Assembly (NCBI RefSeq): GCF_003473485.1
Contig: NC_053043.1
Coordinates: 4,784,001-4,848,000, forward strand
DNA: 64,000 bases
Source of the DNA: Medicago truncatula
Lineage: Eukaryota > Streptophyta > Magnoliopsida > Fabales > Fabaceae
Direction of reading: 5' to 3'
Below the pieces are notes generated by a model. That model saw nothing but the letters and a program-made list of their open reading frames with translations, had not been told where the DNA came from and made no database searches. A program made the translations under genes and the position numbers. Positions 22,674 through 33,200 of the stretch are shown here, in pieces; position 1 is the stretch's first letter; each line of letters begins with the position of its first letter.

Positions 22674-23774
22674 TTTTTTAAACGGCAAATATTATTCTCG
22701 TCGAGTAGCTGCAAGATACAACAAACTCGCGGAAGGAAAATGAAAAACAAGATGATGCCGCATATATACGGAACACCAAAAACCCAACAAAACAACAAAA
22801 AGGTGGCATCAAGAAATGAGGCCGAAATATACTTGTTAGCACCAAGCATACCCCTGCCTCAGCTTTGAACTGGCCAAAACTCACCAACATAAAATTCCAC
22901 CAGCCACGCACACTACTGCAGGGAAAGCCGCAAAAACAGGATTCCAACAAATAGCAGTAGGCGCATCAGTTCAGCAGAAGAGAGATAACAACCAAACTAA
23001 TATAATCGGCCAACCCTACCAAAAACCAACCGCACCTACATCCTTGCTTTCCTACCAAGACAATCAATTGGATCCCAACACCATTCGTAAAAAGAGACAT
23101 TTCGGAGTGTGTGTCCTAGACAAGAACCACCGCCAAGACAAAACTTTAACATTTTCCACAATATCATCAACTCCATAATTTGCCCCAAAAAGTTGCTAGC
23201 CAAATCATACCTCTCCCCTTTCTAATCTTTTTATTTCTACCTGCATCCTTCCAACACTCCCAATGTATAAAAATACTTGGCGGTATAAGATAGCCTCCTC
23301 CCAACCACCCCATTAAATCCCGCCACACTACACTAGCCAACTCGCAATGAAGGAAGAGGTGTAACGTCGATTCCTCACTCCTACCACACGAGACACACAA
23401 CAAGGAGCCTTCCACCGGTAAAACATTCCTTAAAGCAAGATTGACCTTAGTCGGAATGCGATTAAGAAGAACTCTCCAACCAAAAGCTACCACTTTTGAT
23501 GGCGCCGGAATTTTCCATAAATCTTGAAACACCCCTTTCTCTTCCGTTTGCCACAAGTCCTCCGTTAGCACCAACCCCACCAACTTCGCATATGCCGATT
23601 TGACGAAAAAAAAACCCCTTTATCATCTAAATTCCACCACCACAAATCCTCCTCTTGAGTCCACACAAAACCCTCCAAATTCTCATTTAGACTTACTAAA
23701 ATCTCCTCCTCCCACATGAATAGATTTCTACGCCAATTAAACCTCCATACCGTGCCTTCCTCCAAGACCTCCCC
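22674..23774 (-). mobile_element. 5'-truncated LINE with zf-RVT domain
   Basis: On the minus strand the frames read WWWNLDDKGVF, then KIPAPSKVVAFGWRVLLNRI, PTKVNLALRNVL, CVSCGRSEESTLHLFLHCE and VVWRDLMGWLGG. This is the classic zf-RVT region of plant L1-type ORF2. The frame shifts at an A-run near 23607-23615, so it is dead. An A-run (T-run on the plus strand, 22674-22679) marks its 3' end. Candidate TSD CATCTCTCT sits at 22665-22673 and 23775-23783, although the right copy merges into a CT microsatellite. Confidence 0.8.
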
Positions 23775-23794
23775 CATCTCTCTCTCTCTCTCTA

Positions 23795-24170
23795 ACTGCT
23801 TTTAACTGTCATGGTGACTGAGGTTCACAGTAATTAGTTTGCTATAACCGTTGGAGCTAGATAGCTTGAGCTAGAAGCAATCATATATATAAATATATAA
23901 TGCATTCCTTTGGTTGTTAAATTGCTAGAATGAAATCAGTTTCAAGTCTAACAAACACATAGAGTAAAAGAGTGACAAAACAAGAGTGAATTCTGGCGAG
24001 TTTGTTGCGAGAATGAGTCTTAAGCTTTGTGATTTCACACCATTGTAAACGTTGATTCATAGTGGAGTTTTTGCTCGGACTCTGATCGAGGAAAAACATT
24101 TAGTAAGAAACTTAAAAACAAAAGATAACACTTTTATTGCCTAGTTTGAAATTCTTTGAAAATTAATTGC
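23795..24170. other. Intergenic, no supported gene
   Basis: No coding signal. It ends at the left TSD of the hAT element. Confidence 0.35.
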
Positions 24171-24459
24171 TCTATAGTCAGGGACGGATCCAAAAATTTC
24201 ATAAAGTGGGGTCAAGATCGTTTATCATGAATATTTAAACAAAAATATATAAAACCATAACCATTAAAATGATGAAGTCATTACCATTAAGTAAAATAGT
24301 GAAAATTACAAAAAGTATATGACTATATCAAAAAACTAAAGACACGAAGAATTACAATTTTCCTCTTCGTGACGTCATATTTTGAAAGCGTTGCAAGATT
24401 TTTTCATTTTCAAAACACTATCAAATATATCACTCTCAATGTATGTTACCAAACAACCA

Positions 24460-26563
24460 TTCAAAACTCATCTCCCATACGGTTGCGCATTTGATTCTTC
24501 ACAAATTTCATAGCAGAGAAACTCCTTTCAACAGTTGCAGTAGCCACAGGTAAAAGTAATACTAACTTCTAAAGTAAATACACCATTGGATAAGCAATAT
24601 GTCTTCTAGTTTCCACCATCTTTCTTGAAAGATCACTAATCCTATCTAAATTAGAAAACTGTTCACATGAACGAACATCCATGATATAATTTTCAAGTTA
24701 ATTGCCTATTCCCGTAAGCTCCAAAGAAGAAAATTCTGATGGATAAAATCGAGCCAAATTAACGCCTTGGTTTTCCTTGTAACACGAATGCATCATCCAT
24801 ATTTACAATGTCAATATTTTGCTTCTCACAAAACAATGACACTTCACATAGTAAATTATGCCAGCCATCTTCTCTCATCTTTTGCAATCTATCATTTGAA
24901 ACTTTAACTAATGACATAGCATTTACAATATCTTGATCTTTTCTTTGCAATGCTTGAGATAAATAATTAGTAATTCCCAATATATTTCTCATCAAAAGCA
25001 GTTTAAAAATAAATTCAAAAGACTGCAAATTATTCAACAATAGACGAGTTTCAACTCGATGGTCTGAGTTTGAGCTATCTTCCAAAATCATATTAAGCAC
25101 ATCACACATAGAAGGAAACAAAGAAGCCAACCTTAGTAATGTACCATAATGTGATCCCCATCTAGTATCTCCAACCCTTGTTACTGTACTTTCTTGATTC
25201 AAGCCACGCCCGCTGGAAATTTCTCCGCACCCTAGTTCATCACCTACTTTACGAATCTGACTTTTTCTAAGCATATCTCTACGCTTACATGAACCTCCTA
25301 CCATATTAGATATATTGTTGACTACCATAAAGAACCAAGCAATATCATCAAGCTTTCTTGCAACTGCCACAAGTGCCAATTGGAGTTGGTGAGCAAAACA
25401 AGGAACATAGAAAACAGACTTATTTTCTTTTAGGATCAAACTTTTAAGGCCATTAAATTCACCACGCATATTACTAGCCCCATCATATCCTTGCCCGCGA
25501 ACTCTTGACAAACTTAAATTGTAATTTGCAAACATGGACTCCAATTCTACTTTTAAAGAAATGGAAGTTGTATTTTCAACATGGACAACCCCAAGAAACC
25601 GCTTAATAACATGCCCTTTCTTGTCTACATAGCGTAAAACAACAGCCATTTGCTCTTTATTTGAAATGTCTCGAGATTCATCAATTAAAATGGAGAATAA
25701 ATAATCTTTAAGATCAACAATAATAGCTTTTGTGGTCTCAAATGAAGCAGCTTTCACAATATCTTTTTGAATGCTAGGTGCCACTAATTTGAAATTTCCC
25801 TGACATCTTTTCAAGACTTCACCAAACTCTTTATCATTCTTAGCAAGAAACTGTAGAATATAAAGAAAATTACCTTTATTCTTGGAATCCTCTGATTCAT
25901 CATCACCGCGAAATGCCAGCCCCAACTTCAATAAAAGTCGAATACACTCAATTGTTCCTGTCAAATGAATTCGGTATTCCCTTTTGACCAAGTCTGATTG
26001 TTTGTTAATCACAACTTCAATGTGTTGCCTCTGGTTCATTAATGCATTACATTTTCTCCAAGCTTGATTGTGCGCACTGTTAGGACCTCCAACATGGACA
26101 TTGAGTCTATCTTTCTTTTTCCAATTTGAAAATCTCTCGGTAAAAAATGCATCCCAACCTTTGTTTTCACCAATCTCAAATCTCATAAGATAACAACATA
26201 AGCAAAACACATCATCTTTTGACACACTATATTCCAACCAACTACCAAATTCAAGAAACCAATCAGGATTAAACTTACGAAGAAAAGTCCCAAATGGTCG
26301 TTGCGAGAAATTATGTTCCTTTGGTTGACAAGGCCCTTTTGCTAAATAAGCTCTTCGAATTTCATCTCTATCATTTGGATGATAACATGACAATTGTTTC
26401 CTTTCTCCAGGATTAGCTGGAAGATTTTCCAAATCAACCTCTAGAAATCCATTTTTGAATGATGGCCCTGGTCGTTCATGTGTTGGTGTTGGTGTAGTTT
26501 CCACTTCATTAACTTCTTGAGACTCTCATGTTCTTTTGTAGTACCTTTCAATTTCTAGCATAT
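24460..26563 (-). pseudogene. hAT transposase (TTF-type, DUF4371), broken
   Basis: The main open frame, 24759-26506, covers about 580 codons. A TTF-type zinc-finger region (WFLEFGSWLEYSVSKDDVFC) is followed by the DUF4371/RNase H-like core with LIDESRDIS and GQGYDGASNMRGEF. PCFAHQLQLALVAVA and GDTRWGSHYGTLLR follow. Three lesions are visible. A TGA at 26526-26528 separates the probable ATG at 26561 from the rest. A deletion and frameshift near 24770 remove part of the region before the dimerisation domain. Further stops interrupt that domain, although its signature (PVATATVERSFSAM, near 24490-24540) is still readable. Not expected to be functional. Confidence 0.92.
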
Positions 26564-26739
26564 TCAAATAATATAACTAATTTAGTACTTGATTCCAATA
26601 CAAGCACAAGTGAGACATAATAAAAATTGGGGCAAAAATACTAAACATAATAATACAGTATAAGTAAAAAATTGGGGAAAAAAATAAATCTCAATAATAT
26701 AGTAGAACTAGAAGACAAAAATAAGATTAAAGGTAACAT

Positions 26740-26921
26740 GGTTTTTGCAACAATAGTGGTGTGGAATTGGAAGTGAAGGTTTTTGCAACAATAGTGGTGT
26801 GGAACTGGAAGTGAATCACTACTTATACCGGTGGTGTGGTGACATGGTGTGGAATTGGAAGTGAATCACTACAAAATAACAACAATAGTGGTGTGGTGTG
26901 GAATTGTAAGTGAATCGCTCC
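26740..26921. repeat. Subterminal repeats of the hAT element
   Basis: A unit of about 36 bp built on CAACAATAGTGGTGTGG and AATTGGAAGTGAA is present in four imperfect copies between the transposase start and the right end. hAT transposases are known to bind subterminal repeats, so these may be binding sites; that role is inferred. Confidence 0.65.
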
Positions 26922-27370
26922 AGCTAAGTAACATAAGGTTTTTGCAATTTTACAAATTGCAATTGCACACAACACTTAACTTTTCATTTTTTTTTGTTTG
27001 GTACAATTATAAAATACTACCGCTAGGCCAATCTGCACAGTTACTTTTCATCTTCCAATGAGTTTGTGACCACTAATCTTCTTTTAATATTTTTTTTCAA
27101 TGTATAAAGTAAATGTAGTACTACTATTTTTAACAAATATAATATAATAGTTTATATTGTTTGTCTGAAGTGTATAAATTGAGTTACGTGTGAGCAACCT
27201 AAAAAATTAAAGTAGAGTTTTCTTAAAGAAGAATATTATAGTGGGGTCAAACATATAAAAATATGGTATTATTGGTTAAAAAAATTGACAAAGAGTGGGG
27301 TCAGCTGACTCCAAAACCCTCTATTTACATATGTGTCTGTCTATAGTCACATGATATTTAGTTGCATCTA

Positions 27371-27748
27371 TTACTGTCCCGTAGCAAAAGCCTCAACTGG
27401 GAAAGTTTTGGTGATACCAGCTAAACTCTTGAAGTGAATCTTTCCATTGAGTGTTTCATCTATATTAATTTCATTGACAGGAGGCCAAAGCATGAGTTCT
27501 TTGGCTTTCACCCCTTTGAGCTTCTTAATTTTCTTTTTCAACATGTAACCATTGATTTCAGTATCATAACTCACCAACTTGCCAATCAATTTAAAGTTGT
27601 GTTCAACTTTCTTCTTCTGCAAGATACGCATGTAATCGGTGTTTCTAACAAAACTAACTTCGATTACATCGGCGAGTGGAAGAAGTCCTAGTGGAAGTCC
27701 AAACTCATTCAACATAGCCTCCCAAACTTTCACGTTGTGGCATGTCAT
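27371..27748 (-). CDS. DUF538 family protein, short form
   Basis: A 125-aa frame with DUF538 landmarks: EFGLPLGLLPLADVIEV near the start, KLVSYDTEINGYM, the strongly conserved LKGVKAKELMLWPPVNEI, then GKIHFKSLAGITKTFPVEAF near the C-terminus. DUF538 proteins are small plant proteins (the Arabidopsis SVB group is best known, with effects on trichomes and stress); their biochemistry is unsettled. Usual length is 140-170 aa, so roughly 20 N-terminal residues are missing. The sequence before the ATG at 27748 offers no obvious exon and contains a local duplication of AAATAAGCATTAACCC. The hAT element begins 23 bp past the stop codon. It may be a real short gene or a truncated copy. Confidence 0.6.
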   Translation of the reverse strand: MTCHNVKVWEAMLNEFGLPLGLLPLADVIEVSFVRNTDYMRILQKKKVEHNFKLIGKLVSYDTEINGYMLKKKIKKLKGVKAKELMLWPPVNEINIDETLNGKIHFKSLAGITKTFPVEAFATGQ

Positions 27749-27899
27749 ATAAGCATTAACCCTGCCAAATAAGCATTAACCCCTTTCAATGTTCTTTGTT
27801 TGAGGACGAGTTTGTACATTAGTCAAGTAGAATATCATTTGTAGGTAAAATCACTCATGTTCAAATCCACCAAAGGATTGAGTACTAAACCCTTCTGGC

Positions 27900-28580
27900 A
27901 AAGCTACACCGACAAAACAAATGATTCTCCACTTCAAGAGTCTATGTACACCACACATAATTCAGACTCGTTCCTTCCAACAACACCCCCTTTATAGATA
28001 AGTTTCCACGAGTAGGAAGTCTACCAATGATATCACACACTGCGACACTTAAACGAGAAGTGGGGAGGAATTTACAACTCAAGGCTACATATAGGGAATT
28101 AGCCGTGAAAGCATTTGAAGTTTCAAGCATTCATATCCATTTATCCTTCTCCTTAGATGAAAAGGCTCCCCTCCTTCAATGAAAATCTCCATTCCATTCC
28201 TCATCAATCCAACGCAACGCCTCATTTGGTTCACTTTCCCATTCTTTTAGAGAGACAACGAAAATAATTGCAGAAAGACTAGCTAGAGAGAGGATTCTCC
28301 CCCAACTAAATATCATGCCAAAAATACGTAGATTCCCCCATTTTCAACTCTTTTCTTCGCAAACTCTATAAAGCAATCTTGATCATTATCCAAACTCTTC
28401 CCAAGATTACACACCTCATTCTACCAAAGAAAATGAAATTTAAATTTAATTCTATCAAAAAGATTTTGCGGAAAATCACATTTTTCCATCAGCTTTGAAC
28501 ACATCTTTCCACAAGAACTTATCCACATCCACAATCGCCATTTCAATTTTGCAAGAAGCGTCGAAGTGAAGATTTTCAAT
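27900..28580 (-). pseudogene. LINE ORF2 C-terminal remnant
   Basis: Minus-strand frames include GRLPTRGNLSIKGVLLEGTS, matching the zf-RVT-adjacent 'LPT..NL..RGV' pattern of plant LINEs. Upstream frames contain DVDKFLWKDVFKA-like sequence with many stops. Boundaries are approximate and no TSD was found. Confidence 0.5.
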
Positions 28581-28701
28581 TTTTGTTAAACATATTAACG
28601 ATTAAAATTAACTAATAAACATTATTTAAAAAGTCAACAAATAATAGATCAATGTAATATATTACACTAATAAAAAAAACAAGTATTAATATTTATGTAT
28701 A

Positions 28702-28843
28702 TGGGTCTCGTAAGTCCTAGTTCAACTGACAAAAATGCTGAAATTGTTAGGTCGGACATCATGACCGGAGTTCAAACCCCCAGTACGTGCACTTTATGTG
28801 TGTGAGTTTACGATGACTTTGCCATCTCGTTTATAAAAAAAAA
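28702..28843 (+). mobile_element. tRNA-derived SINE, copy 2, with TSD
   Basis: Same family as 7268-7406: TAGTTCAACTGACAAAAATG, B-box-like GACCGGAGTTCAAAC, body TTTGCCATCTCGTTTAT and an A-tail. The 9-bp repeat TTATGTATA flanks it at 28693-28701 and 28844-28852. Confidence 0.8.
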
Positions 28844-28852
28844 TTATGTATA

Positions 28853-29081
28853 CAGTTTGTTCGCTTTGATGGTAAAAAAGAATCCAAAATTTGATTTGAT
28901 TTAAGTGGTTATGCAAACGCACATCCAAATTCATCGAATAAATTTCAACTTTTTTTTGCGATTTTCTATTAATTTAGATTAGTTTGTGTACATCTATAAA
29001 TATTAATGTGACATCTATTGAGAGATTTTTCTAAAAAAATTGTTAAAATTTTACTTACTATCTACTACTCTTACCATCACA
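28853..29081. other. Intergenic, no supported gene
   Basis: Nothing recognisable between the SINE and the Mutator-type MITE. Confidence 0.3.
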
Positions 29082-29090
29082 TAATAAGTG

Positions 29091-29433
29091 GGCTAAAATA
29101 TGGTTTTGATCCCTGCAAATATGTCTCGTTTTGGTTTTAGTCCCTGCAACAAAAATTTGTTGTTTTTGGTCCCTGCAAATATGCCTCATTTTGGTTTTGG
29201 TCCCTGGCTCCACTTTTATGATGATTTACACACGTGGCACATGATGACTGAACCCATTTATTAGAGAAAAAGTCCCTGCAAATTCTTTTGATTTTGAAAA
29301 ATGTCCCTGTAAAATATTTTGTTTTTGGAAATAGTCCCAGAAATATTTTGCAGGGACCAAAAACAACAATTTTTTTTACAGAGACTAAAACCAAAACGAG
29401 ACATATTTGTAGGGACCAAAACCATATTTAGCC
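29091..29433. mobile_element. Mutator-type foldback MITE, perfect 9-bp TSD
   Basis: The left arm GGCTAAAATATGGTTTTG with CCCTGCAAATATG is mirrored on the right by GGCTAAATATGGTTTTGGTC with CCTACAAATATG. The arms keep pairing for about 80 bp with repeated GGTCCCTGCAA units. The 9-bp TSD TAATAAGTG lies at 29082-29090 and 29434-29442. This family is common in legume genomes. Its 343 bp code for nothing. Confidence 0.9.
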
Positions 29434-29442
29434 TAATAAGTG

Positions 29443-29762
29443 AATCTTTTGTAAAAAAAATAAAAAATATTGTCCAAAAATAACCAATCCATTTCACTTT
29501 TCAATACAATATTAATTAATTTTTTTCTCCAATTATAACTCTAATTAATACTACTTTCATCACTTTCAATTCAATATATTCCACTTTGCATTTATGATAA
29601 TAAAAAATGCATCAATATTTGACAAGAACACTCAAAATTATTTTTTTCTCTCCTCTATTCATATAATTTTCTTAATATACGTAAAAATGAACGGATAACT
29701 CACTTAATCTAAAACGAATGGAGTATTTACATTGTTAGTCTTATTTTTGATTTTTGTAAAAT
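29443..29762. other. Intergenic, possible decayed Stowaway end
   Basis: No gene. AAAACGAATGGAGTA near 29711-29725 resembles one end of a Stowaway MITE, but I found no partner. Confidence 0.3.
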
Positions 29763-29915
29763 ATAGTTTGTTTAGAAACACCATGAGGGATAACCTTGGT
29801 GCAACGGAAAAAATATAGTTTGTTTAGAAATACCAAATGATGGGACCCCTTCCCGGATCCTGCATATGCGGGAGCTCTAGTGCACAGGTTGTCCCTTTTA
29901 TAGTTTGTTTAGAAA
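29763..29915 (+). mobile_element. Scrambled Au SINE with triplicated flank
   Basis: The 16-mer ATAGTTTGTTTAGAAA occurs three times: 29763-29778, 29815-29830 and 29900-29915. Between copies 1 and 2 lies an Au SINE 5' end (TGGTGCAACGG A-box region). Between copies 2 and 3 lies an Au SINE 3' end (GATGGGACCCCTTCCCGGAT, GCATATGCGGGAGCTCTAG, GTGCACAGGTTGTCCCTTTT). The SINE middle with the B box is missing and replaced by the flank sequence. Confidence 0.75.
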
Positions 29916-30270
29916 ATTCCATTATAGATGAACAATTAACAAACTTTGTAATAACAAATACGAATGAAAGTTGAAATTCTGTAGAAAGATAGGAAGAAAA
30001 AAATGTTGGAAGAATAGTACAGGGGAGACGTCACAATTTTTTGCGACGATGATTGGTATAAAATATAGTAATAAATATTAGGTGTCGTGAACTGATTGGT
30101 TGGCACTAGCCATCCCAGCTCATCTGGCTCATCAAAATTCACAACACACGAATGACTCTGAAAAATGAACAACGATTTTGTTATGTTATGACACAACAAC
30201 CACTGGAACTTAGTTTAAAATTGAAAGCAAATAGATACAATTATTTGGAAAGTTTTCGTTCCTTTGCTAT

Positions 30271-33200
30271 ATGGCAGCATCATCCCCTTTTATTTACGCG
30301 CGTTGTAGTTACTCTCCACTAATTACTTCTTTTTCTCAACCTTCTTCCTCATCCTCCCCCTGTTGCTCTTCTTCATCCACCCCTAACTCCATTTGCACCC
30401 CCCTTTCTGGTAATTCCCTATTTTATTCTTTTTCAATTTCAGGTTACTTACTCCCTTGTTCTAAACTCCTGCATTTATTGTTGTTTAACTTATTCTTCAA
30501 TTGCTTTAATTTGTGGGATATTGTAATTATTACAATTTCAATTCGATTGAATCAAGTAATTGAGTTCAATTCCTGAATAGAATAACACAATAGAAAGAAA
30601 AAAAAACAATAATAATTTGAATTCAATTGCGTTTTTGTAGATTTCCATGTCTAAATTTATGATGGCTGTGTTACATTCTTTTCGAGAACTGTAAAGTTGT
30701 TGTCACGTGACTGAAAAGTCACTTGTTGAAGTCTTGAAAACAGCCTCATGCGTAAAAAAACAAGATTAGACTGCGTGCAATACACCAAAATGGTGGGACC
30801 TTTTCCCGGACCTTGTGTATGCCGAAGCTTTAGTGCAGTGGGTTGCCCTTTTGGGTTGCATTCTCTTCCCTCTTTCTTTTTTAAAAAAATGTTTGTGTTA
30901 TATTTCCTAATTTGTAGGTAACATGCCATAGAAATATTAATATATGATTTTAATGTTGGAGATGAACGTCTGCAGGTGCAAACAAAGTAGAAAGACACAT
31001 AAGCCTTAGAGCTGAAGCTATGAGTACTACCACTCAGGGAAAGTCTCCTGCTAGAACCACTGGGAATCTGAAGAATGATCCTGATCATCTACTTGTTCTT
31101 GTCCATGGTATCTGGTCTAGGTAATGTTGTTTGAAATTGAATTACTATGTTTTTATGTTCATATTTGAGTTAAAAGATAGTCTGAACGGCCGGTGGAAAG
31201 AAAATCCAACAAGCTTAAGGTTTTTATGATTATATACAATATTGAATGTTCCTTTGTGAATCAATGTTGGTTAGTGATCTTAAATTTTTTTCCTAACTAA
31301 CTAGACTGAATATGTTTAATTATCTAAAAACCTGAGTTCTTTTGTGATAACTAATATTGAGGAGTTTCCGAGTATATAGATTTTCCCTGTCTTAGTCTTT
31401 TTAATTGCAATCAAAAGATCTTTCCATAGAAAAGCAAGGCCGTGTGCGTGGTACATTTTTTTTGGCTTAAATAATCAGTGAAAACTTAATTAGTTCGGAA
31501 TCCATATATCTTGCACTAAAACCTGAATCAATAGGCTCTTTTAGAACACAGAAGTGATGCACAATATCTCTAGTAATTGGATGTTGGAAAATTTCTTCAG
31601 TCATTATTGTACTGTTTGTACAACAAGCGGTGCCTGGCATTTGTTCACTATTTTGCTGCTGGTTTTTGCTCTCCAATTGGATGTTTTAACTTGTTTTAAC
31701 TGATACAGCCCAGGTGACTGGAGTTATGCGGAGGAAGAGTTAAAAATGAACCTTGGGAAAAGCTTTTTAATTCATGGTAACTCCATCTTTTTTACTTATG
31801 GTTTAATACCATTTATTTTGTTTCTACCACCTTTTTTTTTTTTTCTTGTTTTCTTTAAATACAATTTTTATGTTTGATCTGTGCTTAATTTTGTATTGTG
31901 TAAATGCTTAAAACTCATTGAAGGTAGTGGAAAATGCATGTTGTGTGTATTGTGCACAAAAACATATTCAAACCCCAACAGAAGAACAGTTTTGAAAATC
32001 TTGGGATGATTGCGTTATTGCGGTAAACTGTAAACTGACCGAAATGCCTTAGCCAACTCAAAGTTGATCACACGATCTCTCTAGTGATAAACCATGGTTG
32101 TTTTCTGTGTAATTCATGAGAAAAACATTTCTATCAGTTGCACGCATTAGTTATCCCTAGTTAGTTGTATATGCTGAGAACGTTTTTGCAGAATTGCTCG
32201 TGTGTGTCCATGTTAAATTAATCTTTAATTGTTTTTTTAAAGTCCTTAAAAATGAATTTGATTTCTGCAGCAAGTTCATCAAATGCTTACACTAAGACAT
32301 TTACTGGGATTGATGAAGCTGGGAAGCGATTAGCTGATGAAGTGAGTCTTCAAGTATTATATACAAATCTGTTTGTCCAAAGTTTGCACCTTCAGAGTCG
32401 GTTCTGAATCAGGTCTTGAATAATATAATATTTCATTTTATCACAACAGGTCATGCAAGTTGTAAAGAAGAATCAGAGCCTGAAGCGAATATCCTTTCTG
32501 GCCCATTCTCTTGGAGGCTTATTTGCTAGATATGCAATTGCTGTTCTTTATTCACCTGATACCTATAATAGTGGCCAACCTGATGATCCAGTAAACTGCG
32601 AGATGGAAAACTCACAGAAAACAGACTTTTCAAGAGGGATGATTGCTGGACTGGAACCAATGAATTTTATTACTTTAGCAACTCCGCATCTTGGCGTAAG
32701 AGGGAAAAATCAAGTATGTTCAGAACAATCAAATTATGGTGCTTTTATTTTGACACATATGGACTTATATCTAACAATATAATGCAGTATTGCTTTTTAC
32801 TATACATACTGTATGTTTTATGCTGATGATTCACAGCTTGCATAATGTTTAGGCTTAATTGTTATAACAATTAAAATATTTAATGATTTTCAGCTCTAAA
32901 TCAGATTTTTGCTAAAGTTTTACTCTTAGATTTTGTGCTAATTGTTTGAGTCATCTTTATATACTTCTTTCTCTTAACTGGTTCTTATTTGTTCTCTTCC
33001 GTCGTTTTCTCTTCCATTGCTTAATCATTCAAGTTTAATCGAATTCATCATTGATTTTCATGATTGCCACAAAATCTTGATTGCATGCACTGCCTTTAGA
33101 ATTTTTATATAGGTCAATGGGTTTTTGACTATTTTTGTAATGATTTTTTCTGTTAACATTCATACTTCACAGCTTCCATTTCTATTCGGTGTTCCGATCC

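Larger units (their letters stand above)
24179..27339 (-). mobile_element. hAT-superfamily transposon with 8-bp TSD
   Basis: A perfect 8-bp repeat TCTATAGT flanks the element at 24171-24178 and 27340-27347. The left end CAGGGACGGATCC is a typical hAT terminus. The right end on the reverse complement starts CAGACACATATG, and the two ends share the subterminal motif GTGGGGTC (reverse-complemented on the right). The 3161-bp body holds a broken hAT transposase on the minus strand and an array of subterminal repeats upstream of it. The TSD length and CAG-type ends agree with the coding content. Because the TSD is still perfect, the insertion is probably not very old. Confidence 0.9.

Noticed and set aside
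22658-22950. Two Phe/Cys-rich minus-strand frames next to the LINE
   Set aside because: They lie in the LINE's 3' untranslated tail and differ in frame from the zf-RVT sequence.
24759-26506. The long hAT frame as a functional host gene (domesticated transposase)
   Set aside because: It lies inside an element with intact TSD, has an in-frame stop after the likely ATG, and its dimerisation domain is frameshifted.
30271-30576. 101-codon frame as a separate small protein
   Set aside because: Only the first 139 bases are coding (exon 1); the rest runs into intron 1 past a good GTAATT donor.
30657-31088. 143-codon minus-strand frame
   Set aside because: It overlaps exon 2 of the esterase and an Au SINE, and has no protein-like composition.
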